Below, piece by piece: positions 8,952 to 17,468 of a DNA stretch of 64,000 nt. The translations under genes and the position numbers were made by a program. Positions within the stretch are counted from its first letter, which is position 1, and each line of letters opens with the position of its first letter. This stretch comes from an uncultured Draconibacterium sp. (GTDB lineage: Bacteria; Bacteroidota; Bacteroidia; Bacteroidales; Prolixibacteraceae). The stretch spans positions 3,754,501 through 3,818,500 of the forward strand of contig NZ_OY781365.1 in assembly GCF_963676815.1 (NCBI RefSeq), read 5' to 3'. The notes beneath the pieces were generated by a model. That model was not told the origin of the DNA and did no database searches. It saw nothing but the letters and a program-made list of their open reading frames with translations.

Positions 8952-9061
8952 ATCATTTAATAATTATATTTCATTCAAAGACTAACTTTTTACGGAATGT
9001 TACAATGTTATAATATAAGACATCAACGGTGTGCACATGGATCATAGCCAATTGTGCGGCA

Positions 9062-9082
9062 TTTCTTGTTAGAAACAAGAAA
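9062..9082. repeat. Perfect 9-bp hairpin in the spacer
   Basis: TTTCTTGTT and AACAAGAAA pair around a 3-base AGA loop. Outside it, partly complementary GC-rich arms (TTGTGCGGCAT and GATGACGCGGACAA) extend the structure imperfectly. There is no T run, so it is not a simple terminator. The rest of 8952-9164 shows no gene. Confidence 0.5.
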
Positions 9083-9164
9083 GATGACGCGGACAACAGT
9101 TCTACATTATAATACTATTGCAGCTGTATTTTCATACTTTTTTAGCTTCTAGTAGTTTAATTTC

Positions 9165-10268
9165 TTAATTTGCCGAATATTCTTTTTCAAAAAAATCAAT
9201 TAATATATGTGACAATTGTTGGGGACTTTCAATTGCAGGGCAATGCCCAACACCGGGAATGATATGTAATTCCTTTTTGATTTTAGGCAATCCCGTTAAT
9301 GCATTGTAAATTAATTCAGCGTGTTCTGTCCCCACCACGTAGTCGTGTTCTCCTTGAATTACAACAGTTGGTATTTTTATTTGCTTCAAATCAGGTTCGA
9401 TGTTGATGTTGTTGTACGATGGAGTATTTCGAAATGCGGAATTTACGATTTCTGCTTTTTCTCCAATTACAGCATATTCTTCTGCTGTATATTTCATTAA
9501 ATTCATTAAGGCAGTATCCTGAACTACATCTTTAAATGAAATAATCTTGGAGGTATCTGCAAAATATGCATTAAAGCCCAGTTTTGAAGGTACTTCATGT
9601 TTCATCCAGTTTACATCGGTATGGAAGTGCTCAAAATTACTTTGTTTTATGCGTTCCAATTCTTCAACGATATGCTCCAATTCTGCTTTTTGTTCTTTAG
9701 GAATTTTAGTTTGAAGCATCTCTTGTGCTCTATTCATTTCAAAGTCGATGAGTGAGTGGTTTTGATAATGGCTATTCACTTTTCCATCGATACATGCATA
9801 AGCCTGCACTTTAGTCTGGTCTCTTAACAGGTAGAGAAAACCATACATTCCACCCCATGAGGTTCCCATTAGATTTACTTTTTCTTTCTGGTACCTACTG
9901 CGTAAGGTATCTATTACAATATCTAAATCTTCAACATACTGCTTTACCGAAAGTAAAGTTGTATCATTAAATTGCAACGATTTACCACATCCCCTCTGGT
10001 CTAAATATGCTACAAGAAATCTATCTTCAAGTCCCGGTCCCATCAATTTGATGTCAATCCCTGAATAACCGCCTGGGCCGCCATGCAAATTAATGAGTAA
10101 TGGTTTTTCTGCATTTCCACGTATTCGGACATAAAGCTTTGATTCGGGGACATCAACCATTATTTCTTGGTCAACTATTTTGTCTTCTGATTTATTTTTC
10201 CATATACATGCTGTAAGTATGATTCCAGATATCAATGCAATAAAGAACACATTAATTTTCAACTTCAT
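9165..10268 (-). CDS. Lipoprotein alpha/beta hydrolase, proline iminopeptidase-like
   Basis: The lipobox LTAC (Cys21) marks an exported, membrane-anchored protein. The hydrolase core has NLHGGPGG (oxyanion hole), YLDQRGCGKS, the nucleophile elbow GTSWGG (Ser), GEHDYVVG (acid) and GVGHCP (His). This is the peptidase S33 pattern with an enlarged helical cap (about residues 170-290). At 367 residues it is longer than cytosolic prolyl iminopeptidases because of the signal and cap. It lies 12 bases from the next upstream gene, so these minus-strand genes may be co-transcribed. An aminopeptidase or esterase role is plausible; the substrate cannot be read. Confidence 0.8.
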   Translation of the reverse strand: MKLKINVFFIALISGIILTACIWKNKSEDKIVDQEIMVDVPESKLYVRIRGNAEKPLLINLHGGPGGYSGIDIKLMGPGLEDRFLVAYLDQRGCGKSLQFNDTTLLSVKQYVEDLDIVIDTLRSRYQKEKVNLMGTSWGGMYGFLYLLRDQTKVQAYACIDGKVNSHYQNHSLIDFEMNRAQEMLQTKIPKEQKAELEHIVEELERIKQSNFEHFHTDVNWMKHEVPSKLGFNAYFADTSKIISFKDVVQDTALMNLMKYTAEEYAVIGEKAEIVNSAFRNTPSYNNINIEPDLKQIKIPTVVIQGEHDYVVGTEHAELIYNALTGLPKIKKELHIIPGVGHCPAIESPQQLSHILIDFFEKEYSAN

Positions 10269-10280
10269 AATATTATTAGT

Positions 10281-11378
10281 TTATTGTGCGTTTATGTTGT
10301 ATTTTATATCGGTAATTTCCATTTCAAGCCAAGTCCAGTCGCCAATATCGAGTTTCCATGTTGCCGTCATTTTAACCGGTATTTTTATGCCTTGTACCAC
10401 GGCATGTTCTTTTACGTCAATAACCCATTCAAAACGCTTTGCTTCATGGGTATTGTCCTTGAACCGAAGTGCGCAATATCGAACAAAGTCACCATCTGAA
10501 TTGAAATGAAATATTCCCGAACCTTTAGTTCCGTTATAATTTATTGTTGCTTTTGCCGAATAGGAATCAATGGCTTCCCAGGTTATATTTGGGTTTAATG
10601 CAGCTGATGGAAACCAAACAATTTCTCCTAAATAGCGTTGGATTGTTCCTTCATCAATTTTATTTCCTTTTTCATTAACTACATTTATAGCAGAAAACAA
10701 TTTAATTTGCATTTCTCCTTTCCCCTCCGCAAATTTATCACGACCTGTAATTTGAATTAACGGCAACATATTCATCTTAACATTCCAAACAAAAGCCGGA
10801 TTTTGAGTGGTGAAATATTGTTCAGCTTTAGCATGACTCCACTTTTTTTGTCCAGGTTTCATTTTTATTCGAGCTTCTTGTTTTAACCAAACGGTATGAA
10901 TTTTTTCCTTGCCCACAACTCCCGATTTTTCTAACCATTGTTTTACAGGCGCAGGTAAATCAAAAATTTCATTATGTTTGAGTTTGTCTATTATAATTGT
11001 TTTTGCAGGCTCTATTATTTGCGAAATCTCTATGTCTGTTTTATGCTGAAACCGAATTGAGAATATAGATAAAACGGCGACGACCATAATTATAAAGTTG
11101 ACAATCATTCCATATTTGGTGTTGCTCCATGTACTTGCAATAAGAAAACATGAAATAATAATTGCTGCAACAACAAAATACAACCAATAATCTTTGCCTA
11201 GAGCTAAAGCGGCAGCCGAGAACGCAAACAATAAGAACGAGATAAGCCAAAATATACGCGAAACGAATGAAATTTCGGCGTGCAGGTTTGGTATTTGTGC
11301 TATTTTAAACCCTTTTGCAAAGCCTAATAGATGAATCGCAGCGTGCAAAAACATAAGAAATGAAAAAAAGTATCTCAT
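10281..11378 (-). CDS. DUF6544-like membrane protein
   Basis: Four hydrophobic segments lie in the first ~115 residues (MRYFFSFLMFLHAAIHLLGF and three more), followed by a soluble beta-rich domain of ~240 residues. That domain contains PVKQWLEKSGVVG, KPGQKKWSHAKAEQYF, MLPLIQITGRDKFAEGKGEM and GEIVWFPSAALNPNITWEAID. These match the pattern I know as DUF6544 (formerly DUF6920), proteins of unknown function. It sits between the TfoX-C-like gene (7 bases away) and the lipoprotein hydrolase (12 bases away), suggesting one operon. No catalytic motif is recognized. Confidence 0.7.
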   Translation of the reverse strand: MRYFFSFLMFLHAAIHLLGFAKGFKIAQIPNLHAEISFVSRIFWLISFLLFAFSAAALALGKDYWLYFVVAAIIISCFLIASTWSNTKYGMIVNFIIMVVAVLSIFSIRFQHKTDIEISQIIEPAKTIIIDKLKHNEIFDLPAPVKQWLEKSGVVGKEKIHTVWLKQEARIKMKPGQKKWSHAKAEQYFTTQNPAFVWNVKMNMLPLIQITGRDKFAEGKGEMQIKLFSAINVVNEKGNKIDEGTIQRYLGEIVWFPSAALNPNITWEAIDSYSAKATINYNGTKGSGIFHFNSDGDFVRYCALRFKDNTHEAKRFEWVIDVKEHAVVQGIKIPVKMTATWKLDIGDWTWLEMEITDIKYNINAQ

Positions 11379-11385
11379 AATTTGC

Positions 11386-11664
11386 TCAATTTTCTTTTTT
11401 GTCTATTAATTTAAAGAATTCTTTGAGTTCTGCTTTTCTTTGCTCGCTTAAAGCATGCCATCTTATGCCTTGAATGGCGCCTTCAATTGCAAACAAAGCA
11501 TTCAAACAGGTATCATTATCCATGGTTTTGAGCTTGATAAAAGCACGTTCAACACCAATTGATTTCAAATCTTTTGCATCCTTTATTCCTGCCTGAATTA
11601 ACTGGTCGGATAATTTTTCTCCGATATTTAATAATTGAGTCAATTCATTTCGCTCTTGTATCAT
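11386..11664 (-). CDS. TfoX C-terminal domain-like small protein
   Basis: The 92-residue protein matches the stand-alone TfoX/Sxy C-terminal domain. It has NIGEKLSDQLIQAGIKDAKDLKSIGVERAFIKL (helix-hairpin-helix-like), then LNALFAIEGAIQGIRWHAL. In gamma-proteobacteria TfoX is a competence regulator, but these small proteins in other phyla have no proven role. The start at 11664 fits the domain length. It is the first gene of a tight minus-strand group with the DUF6544-like protein and the lipoprotein hydrolase. Confidence 0.75.
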   Translation of the reverse strand: MIQERNELTQLLNIGEKLSDQLIQAGIKDAKDLKSIGVERAFIKLKTMDNDTCLNALFAIEGAIQGIRWHALSEQRKAELKEFFKLIDKKEN

Positions 11665-11745
11665 AAAATAATATTCTTTTCTAATTGCAAATTGGATTTA
11701 GTGAGACGCGAAGAAAAAACATTAAAAGAATGCTGCTAATCCGGT

Positions 11746-12756
11746 TTAATAATTCACCGCAATCTGATAATAGAACATCTCGTTTTGTGGTTTTTGAATA
11801 ATGTCTTTTGCAATGAGAATATCAGCCGTTGCTGTATAAATCCAATGGTACCAAAAGATAAAAAACTCTTCAAAGGAAATTTCTTTATCAAAATTCAGTT
11901 CTCGGTATGTTGCTTCAAAATCTGGTTTGTTTCGGTTCAGGATATCGAGCAAGCATGGGAAAAACAAATCAGGCATTTTATTGGTTATTAACTGGGTATC
12001 ATGTTCATCAAAGATGTGAATATTCTTGTCTTTGTAATTATCCCACCCCACATTTGACTTCATTCGATTATTACCATACACACAAATGCCTATGCTATCA
12101 TTCCAAAGTAGTCCTCGGTTGCCGTAAATTCCGAAAGGTTCGGTTTTGTTGATAGGATTATCTTCAACAATCCCTAGGTAATACCGGCTTCCGTTTCTTA
12201 AAGGTCGCTTTTGATTCAAAAATTCTTTTTCTACCCGTTGGATCTGAAAATTATCGAGGATGACATTGCTCAAATAAAAGAGCGACAATTCACGAAAATC
12301 ATAGTGCTTCGAAATGTTCATTTCGTCATGAATCTCATTTATTTCCGGTAGCCAATTGATTATACTGTCTGCAATTTCATTCGCTGCTATTTGGGCCTTT
12401 TTTTCTAATAAATTCCCCCGATCCAATGCAAATATCCCAAGATTTGGCTGAAAATAGTTTCCCTTTTTTGTAAGCAGTTTATTTTTAATAAGGGCATTGA
12501 TATTCTTTTCAGTTGTTTCTGGGCTCCATTCCAATGCAGTTCCAATTTCAGAAAGCGGAATTTTGTAATGCAAGGCAGTCAGAAACTCAACAAGGCTATC
12601 TTTTTTGATATCGATTTTTGGCCCCTGGTATCCAGATATTTGATAAACCCTGAACGAGGAGTTCAGAATGTTATCCATGGTTCTGCTTTTTTTGGATGAA
12701 CAGCTTGCCAATATAGTGACAGCTAATGCGGCAATTAATATCTTCAAAGTTCTCAT
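11746..12756 (-). CDS. Unknown lipoprotein with a winged-helix-like N-terminal part
   Basis: The lipobox ILASC (Cys19) marks a lipoprotein. Residues about 50-105 (FLTALHYKIPLSEIGTALEWSPETTEKNINALIKNKLL) read like an ArsR/MarR-type winged helix, including a recognition-helix-like stretch and a YFQPNLGIF wing. A DNA-binding fold on an exported protein is odd, so it may be a resemblance only. The remaining ~220 residues are mixed alpha/beta with many aromatics and no motif I know. I cannot assign a function. Spacing to its neighbours (80 bases) suggests its own transcript or a loose operon. Confidence 0.6.
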   Translation of the reverse strand: MRTLKILIAALAVTILASCSSKKSRTMDNILNSSFRVYQISGYQGPKIDIKKDSLVEFLTALHYKIPLSEIGTALEWSPETTEKNINALIKNKLLTKKGNYFQPNLGIFALDRGNLLEKKAQIAANEIADSIINWLPEINEIHDEMNISKHYDFRELSLFYLSNVILDNFQIQRVEKEFLNQKRPLRNGSRYYLGIVEDNPINKTEPFGIYGNRGLLWNDSIGICVYGNNRMKSNVGWDNYKDKNIHIFDEHDTQLITNKMPDLFFPCLLDILNRNKPDFEATYRELNFDKEISFEEFFIFWYHWIYTATADILIAKDIIQKPQNEMFYYQIAVNY

Positions 12757-12825
12757 ACAATTATATTTTTAGAATTATCAGTAATCTTATAATCTTTCAT
12801 TATATATACTAGTTATTTTATAGTG

Positions 12826-13725
12826 TTAAATTCGTTTGAAAAACAGTTCTTTATTTTTTATAATTAAATAAGCTGAAACAATTAGCAATAAACCGGTTTG
12901 TATCACTTTGCTCATGGGATGAGTAGCAAATATCTCATTGAAAAATCCGGCGGTGATATGAAATACTACAGGAAGCAAGATGTTTCTATTGGTTTTGTAA
13001 TACAACCAATTCATAATAAGTACAAAGGGTATCATGCTAACTACAAAATTAAGCGAGTAAAGTAATCCCGATTCAACCAGGTTACTATGATAATAACCTT
13101 TAATAAACGATAGAGGGAAATGCCAAATTGCCCAATAAACAGCAAATATTATAGAGGCAGTAAACAAATTCAAATGAGAAACCAAACTGTCTGTCCCATA
13201 GGAATGCCAAGCCAGTTCTTCAAGCATTGGTGCTAAGATCAGCAAAAACCAAACTGGGAAAAGTGCAGATGTAAAAGTAAATGCACCTCTTAACTCAAAT
13301 TGGCTCGTACTGTACCCAAAAAACAGAGATATTGTCTGAGCCACCAAAATGCTGAATAGCATTAGAAAAAACGCAATAAGAATGTATTCGCGCTTTATAC
13401 TTTTGAAATTGAAAAAACGACCTAAAAAATCCTTTCTAAGTGCTTTGTTGGGTAACATAAAAAAAAGTGCGATGATTATTGGGACAAGTAATCCAACAAA
13501 ACTGCAAATTCCGGTTGCCCATTCTAGCGTTCGGGTGTAAGGTGTTTGGTGACTAAACCAGGCACTTAAGAACCAAAAGGCCCAGGGAATAGAAATAGAT
13601 AATAGATAAAAAGCAAATGGACTTTTGTACTTTTTAATGATTTGAATTTTTGGCATAATTGTATTCATGGCTAAAACTTTTTTGAGCAAAGTAATATCAA
13701 ATGCAAATGGCAATCGCTCAAACAT
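12826..13725 (-). CDS. CPBP-family intramembrane metalloprotease
   Basis: Eight or so hydrophobic helices carry the Abi/CPBP motifs: EELAWHSYG (first Glu-Glu motif, family usually EExxxR), WHFPLSF (second, His) and FHITAGFFNEI (third, His). The family includes CAAX-type prenyl proteases and bacteriocin self-immunity proteins. Here the Arg of motif 1 is replaced (WH), a variant that may matter for activity. Two starts are possible; the internal Met at 13668 (MNTIMPKIQ) fits a membrane protein better than the longer frame. Substrate unknown. Confidence 0.8.
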   Translation of the reverse strand: MFERLPFAFDITLLKKVLAMNTIMPKIQIIKKYKSPFAFYLLSISIPWAFWFLSAWFSHQTPYTRTLEWATGICSFVGLLVPIIIALFFMLPNKALRKDFLGRFFNFKSIKREYILIAFFLMLFSILVAQTISLFFGYSTSQFELRGAFTFTSALFPVWFLLILAPMLEELAWHSYGTDSLVSHLNLFTASIIFAVYWAIWHFPLSFIKGYYHSNLVESGLLYSLNFVVSMIPFVLIMNWLYYKTNRNILLPVVFHITAGFFNEIFATHPMSKVIQTGLLLIVSAYLIIKNKELFFKRI

Positions 13726-13862
13726 ACAGGTATGGACTTTGAAGGAGTCTAAACCTATATGTCTGCACTTCTATTGTTCAATTTTTAGCGAATAAATTTT
13801 CATTATAATTATTTTTGATAAGAAATTAAAATACAACTACTAATTAGAAAACAATATTTGAT

Positions 13863-15233
13863 ATGATGTTAAGGTGGCTTGTTCTGTGTATTTTGTTATT
13901 TCATTGTTTAGGAATTTTTTCAAAGAATTTAGAAAGGAAGGCTTTTTTGGGAGTTGCTATGGCGGAGATTCCTGATTCGATTAAAACAACAAATCCATAT
14001 GGGGTATATATCAATTATGTTTTCCCAAATTCCACCGCCGACCATGCCAATTTGTGTAAAGGAGTAATTTTAACTAAAATCAACAATGTTCCTATAAGAA
14101 CAAAAACGGATGCTATAAAAATTATGGAGAATATTAGGGAAGGTAATTTCTTGAAAATTGATTATTTTCTTAATGGTTTGGAGAAGACTGAAACAGTAAA
14201 GGCGGTTGGCAAACCAATGGAAACCTCAGAATCAGCTGATATTTACTATGATAATATTGATTTTGAGGGATGCAAGTTGAGGACTATATTATATACGCCT
14301 AAAGGAAAAGTAAATTGTCCTGTTGTTTTCTTTCTTCAGGGATACTCTTGTTCAAGTGTAGAGAATCCATTCTACAAGAATAGCCCCTATTTAAAATTTT
14401 ACGACGATTTGGTGAATTCGGGTTACGCAATATTTCGATTGGAAAAAGCTGGAGTTGGAGATAGTGAAAGTTGTTTTGAATGCATGCAAATGGGATTTAA
14501 TTCGGAATGCTCAACATTTAAACAGGCATATCGATCTTTGATTAAAAACCCTTTAATAGATAGTACAAACATTTTTCTTTTTGGTCATTCTATTGGTGGT
14601 ATTATTGCTCCAATTCTTGCGGAGGAGTATTCGCCTAAAGGAATAATTGCATATGGCACAGTCGCTAAATCTTGGTTTGAATATCTAATTGATGTGAAAA
14701 GAGAACAGGGTGCAATTTGGTCGAAATCAGCGATTCAAACATCTAAAAACCTACGCGGGTTTATTCCATTTTGGTACGATTTATTAATTGAGAAGAAAAA
14801 TAATCAGGAAATGGTGAAAAACGAGAATCATAGAAATTTCCTGGCAGCACAAGGACTTTTGGGCGATATTATTAATGGATACTACCTGAATAGGTCTTTA
14901 GTATACTGGCAAGAACTAAATGAGATAAATGTTTGTAAAAAATGGTCAAATGCATCAACGCACGTCTTGTGTTTGCATGGAGAGTTAGACATCCAAGCTC
15001 TTAATGCAGAATGGGCACATACGATAACAGATATTGTATCTCTTAATTCGCCCAATAAAGCCGACTTAAATGTGTTACCGAATACAGATCATGGTTTTGT
15101 ATACTTTAAAAATATGGATGAAAACACTAAGATTTTGGATTCAAATGGATATCATAATTATTCTATGAACAATTATAGTGGTATTGTTGCAGAAAATGCT
15201 ATTAACTGGATGGATAGTACAAGAATGAATTAG
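13863..15233 (+). CDS. Secreted PDZ domain-alpha/beta hydrolase fusion
   Basis: An N-terminal signal peptide (to about residue 20) is followed by a PDZ-like domain (about 27-115: FLGVAMAEIP, NYVFPNSTADHANLCKGVILTKINNVPI). A serine hydrolase domain follows with VVFFLQGYSCSS (oxyanion region), LEKAGVGDSE, FGHSIGG (nucleophile Ser), LHGELDIQ (acid) and TDHGF (His). The arrangement suggests a periplasmic peptidase or esterase whose PDZ part binds peptides or membrane partners. The gene is alone on the plus strand between minus-strand neighbours, with an AT-rich leader. Exact activity unknown. Confidence 0.8.
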   Translation: MMLRWLVLCILLFHCLGIFSKNLERKAFLGVAMAEIPDSIKTTNPYGVYINYVFPNSTADHANLCKGVILTKINNVPIRTKTDAIKIMENIREGNFLKIDYFLNGLEKTETVKAVGKPMETSESADIYYDNIDFEGCKLRTILYTPKGKVNCPVVFFLQGYSCSSVENPFYKNSPYLKFYDDLVNSGYAIFRLEKAGVGDSESCFECMQMGFNSECSTFKQAYRSLIKNPLIDSTNIFLFGHSIGGIIAPILAEEYSPKGIIAYGTVAKSWFEYLIDVKREQGAIWSKSAIQTSKNLRGFIPFWYDLLIEKKNNQEMVKNENHRNFLAAQGLLGDIINGYYLNRSLVYWQELNEINVCKKWSNASTHVLCLHGELDIQALNAEWAHTITDIVSLNSPNKADLNVLPNTDHGFVYFKNMDENTKILDSNGYHNYSMNNYSGIVAENAINWMDSTRMN

Positions 15234-15370
15234 AATTAATCACATTCAATAAAACAAAGAATACTAACGAACCAGCTTAGAATTAGATTTCAACCTAAAA
15301 AAATTGAAGGCTAATCTTGCCAAACAAGAAGGTTGTAACGGGTAGAGGAGCATACTATAGTTTCCATATT

Positions 15371-16501
15371 TCACAATAATTGTTTCGATAAGTACTTAGA
15401 AGGAGTGAGACCTTTATGTTTTTTGAAAATATTATTGAAAGACGATTTGGAATTGAAACCCGAATCAATTGCCAGGGCAAGTAAACTGTAATTTTTGTTT
15501 TCCCTAGCTTTCTTTATAAATTCTTCAACGCGATAGTTATTTACAAAATCATGAAAATTTACCTTTGCCTCCTGATTGATTATTTGCGAAAGCTGGTTTG
15601 GTGAAATTTCAATTAAATGGGCCAAATCAGTCAAACTTAGCTTAGGATCAAGATAAGGCTTTTGATCGGCCATGGTTTTTAGCAGTTTTAAATAAAGTGT
15701 TGTTACCATTTCGCTTTTCAATCCCGAGTTTTTATATTTTTCTTCAAATTTTGTTTCTTTCTTGCCAGGATTCTTCGGTTGGGGAATATTTGTAAAAATA
15801 TTTTCTTGCTTTATGCCAAAATACCCGATGTAAAAAACAAATCCAATGATTACCAGGTAAATAATATACTCAGCATTGAATGAAAATTGAAAGCCCAAAG
15901 CGTCGCGTACTAAATAAATAATTGTTGCTGACAAAAACACCAATCCAATAGCTAAAATGCAGTTTCGCAGCCATTTTATGTTTATCCCTTCACTATACGA
16001 AAAATAGTTATCGATTTCTTTTTGGTGCCTTAAGGTTAACTGGTACGAAAGAATGGAGTAGCTTAATCCTGAAAGAAGAATTGCTATCAATAAAACAATA
16101 GAAAAAAAATGGTAATCGTCTATTTCGCCAACATCAACCCTTTTTTTTTCCTCGGCACTGTAAAAGAAAAAAAAGTTAAACATGTAAACATATGAAACTA
16201 CTGCAGGTATAAAATGCAAATAATCGATGGTTCGAATTTTGTCGTCATTACGCAAGGAATAAAGGGTGTATAAAAAGAGCATTGGACCGTGAAGCAGCGG
16301 GAACGGGGCAGTAACACCAATCAGATGCGGATAGATTTCCCAATATCCTGTCTGATTATAATAGTAGCCTAAAAGATGAATTCCAATTATGGAAAGCCAG
16401 ATGGCTAAAATTCTGTCGGTTAAACTCTTGTTTTTTTTTGTCAGGAGTAGAATGACAATAAAAACAGATAATGCTATACCACTTATTAAAATTACCTCCA
16501 T
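15371..16501 (-). CDS. AraC-family regulator with N-terminal membrane domain
   Basis: The first ~230 residues form about seven hydrophobic helices, and the last ~100 form an AraC/XylS double helix-turn-helix (LTDLAHLIEISPNQLSQIINQEA, then ALAIDSGFNSKSSFNNIFKKHKGLTPSKY). Such membrane-bound AraC regulators are common in Bacteroidota and presumably sense a signal at or in the membrane. The ATG at 16501 begins directly with a hydrophobic helix. The target is unknown; candidates are the divergent or nearby hydrolase genes. The gap 15234-15370 shows no clear terminator. Confidence 0.9.
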   Translation of the reverse strand: MEVILISGIALSVFIVILLLTKKNKSLTDRILAIWLSIIGIHLLGYYYNQTGYWEIYPHLIGVTAPFPLLHGPMLFLYTLYSLRNDDKIRTIDYLHFIPAVVSYVYMFNFFFFYSAEEKKRVDVGEIDDYHFFSIVLLIAILLSGLSYSILSYQLTLRHQKEIDNYFSYSEGINIKWLRNCILAIGLVFLSATIIYLVRDALGFQFSFNAEYIIYLVIIGFVFYIGYFGIKQENIFTNIPQPKNPGKKETKFEEKYKNSGLKSEMVTTLYLKLLKTMADQKPYLDPKLSLTDLAHLIEISPNQLSQIINQEAKVNFHDFVNNYRVEEFIKKARENKNYSLLALAIDSGFNSKSSFNNIFKKHKGLTPSKYLSKQLL

Positions 16502-16816
16502 TAATATGTTTTACTTAAATAAGAAACAAACAACGAACATAGAGAAACGTTACGTTAATGTAAATTTAGCATATATATTTATTAACATATTATGAGGAAT
16601 TACTTTTTTTGCAAAAGCCTATAATAATTACCTGAAATTATTCTTTGGTAATTTGTACTTCTTTCCACTTCTACAATTATTTTTAACCTTATGATTTATA
16701 TTTCAAAAGAAATGCAGTCATTTTATTTGGTTGATATTGAATCAGTTTGCTGTTTTGTTTTTCTTACCTCTTACCTAACTTTATACCAGTTAAAAGACCC
16801 TTTTCGAGGTAGGATA
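16502..16816. other. AT-rich spacer at the left edge of the mobilizable island
   Basis: No gene, RNA or terminator is recognized. It holds the promoter side of the AraC gene. Base composition changes from AT-rich to more balanced around 16,800, so an island boundary may lie here. Confidence 0.4.
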
Positions 16817-17037
16817 GCAAGATACTATTTTAAAAAGCAACAATTAATGAGCTTTTTTTTGCTTCAAAGTAGAAGCGGGCTGGATGGTATCTTGTGCGGG
16901 TAGTTATTAAGTGCGTAGGCATTGCAAGATACTATTTTAAAAAGCAACAATTAATGAGCTTTTTTTTGCTTCAAAGTAGAAGCGGGCTGGATGGTATCTT
17001 GTGCGGGTAGTTATTAAGTGCGTAGGCATTGCAAGAT
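16817..17037. repeat. 107-bp tandem repeat, two full copies plus 7 bases
   Basis: Copies run 16817-16923 and 16924-17030, and a third begins at 17031 (GCAAGAT) before diverging. By eye the two full copies are identical except at the last base or two of the junction. Each copy contains AAGATAC and its inverse GTATCTT about 60 bases apart, and a small hairpin GCTTC-N6-GAAGC. It lies directly upstream of a mobilization module, so it may be part of an oriT or a protein-binding array. Confidence 0.9.
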
Positions 17038-17039
17038 GT

Positions 17040-17103
17040 CAGTTTGTATATACAAACTGCTCTTGCCCGCTTCCGCTAAGTGATGACACCCAAATGGGGT
17101 CAT
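17040..17103. promoter_or_regulatory. Palindrome and hairpin upstream of mob genes, oriT/operator candidate
   Basis: A perfect 20-base palindrome (17040-17059, CAGTTTGTAT and its complement) is followed by a hairpin ATGAC(A)CCC-AAAT-GGGGTCAT (17083-17103). A plain AAGGAG ribosome-binding site precedes the MobC-like start at 17121. Inverted repeats immediately before a relaxosome gene are typical of oriT regions or of a ribbon-helix-helix autorepressor site. The nic site cannot be placed. Confidence 0.5.
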
Positions 17104-17120
17104 AAAAGGAGTCTGGAATA

Positions 17121-17423
17121 ATGAACAAGACCAAAAATATTATTCTCAGGTGCAGTGTTGGAGAAAAGAGAATCATACAGCAGCTGGCAAAGAAAAGCGG
17201 ACTAACGCTTTCAGAGTATTGCCGCCGGCAAGCCATTCATGGTGAGGTAAAAGCCATACCCGCACTAACGCAGCAGGAGATTGAATACTTCCGAATGCTG
17301 AAGACTTACAGTACCCATTTCAACCGAATTAGCAGCCTGATACGCAAAAAAGACCCTGTATTGGTTGAAGAGATAAGGCAACTGGTAAGTGAGCTGACCC
17401 GGCTTCAGCAACGTATTGTCTAA
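17121..17423 (+). CDS. MobC-like relaxosome accessory protein (ribbon-helix-helix)
   Basis: The 100-residue basic protein has an N-terminal ribbon-helix-helix pattern (NIILRCSVGEKRIIQQLAKKSGLTLSEYCRRQAI) as in MobC/MbpA-type proteins, followed by a helical part ending in a coiled coil. In related elements such a protein binds oriT and assists the relaxase. A strong AAGGAG ribosome-binding site precedes the ATG. It is followed after 45 bases by the relaxase gene, forming a mob operon with it and the small membrane protein at 18397. Confidence 0.8.
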   Translation: MNKTKNIILRCSVGEKRIIQQLAKKSGLTLSEYCRRQAIHGEVKAIPALTQQEIEYFRMLKTYSTHFNRISSLIRKKDPVLVEEIRQLVSELTRLQQRIV

Positions 17424-17468
17424 GGAGAGCAGAAGGGATTAAAATGTTTTATAAAACCGTTATTACAG

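Noticed and set aside
16691..16903. 70-codon frame running into the 107-bp repeat
   Set aside because: It covers half of a repeat unit and is not preserved in the second copy; low-complexity translation.
16817..17037. CRISPR array
   Set aside because: Only two long 107-base units without spacers; a simple tandem duplication.
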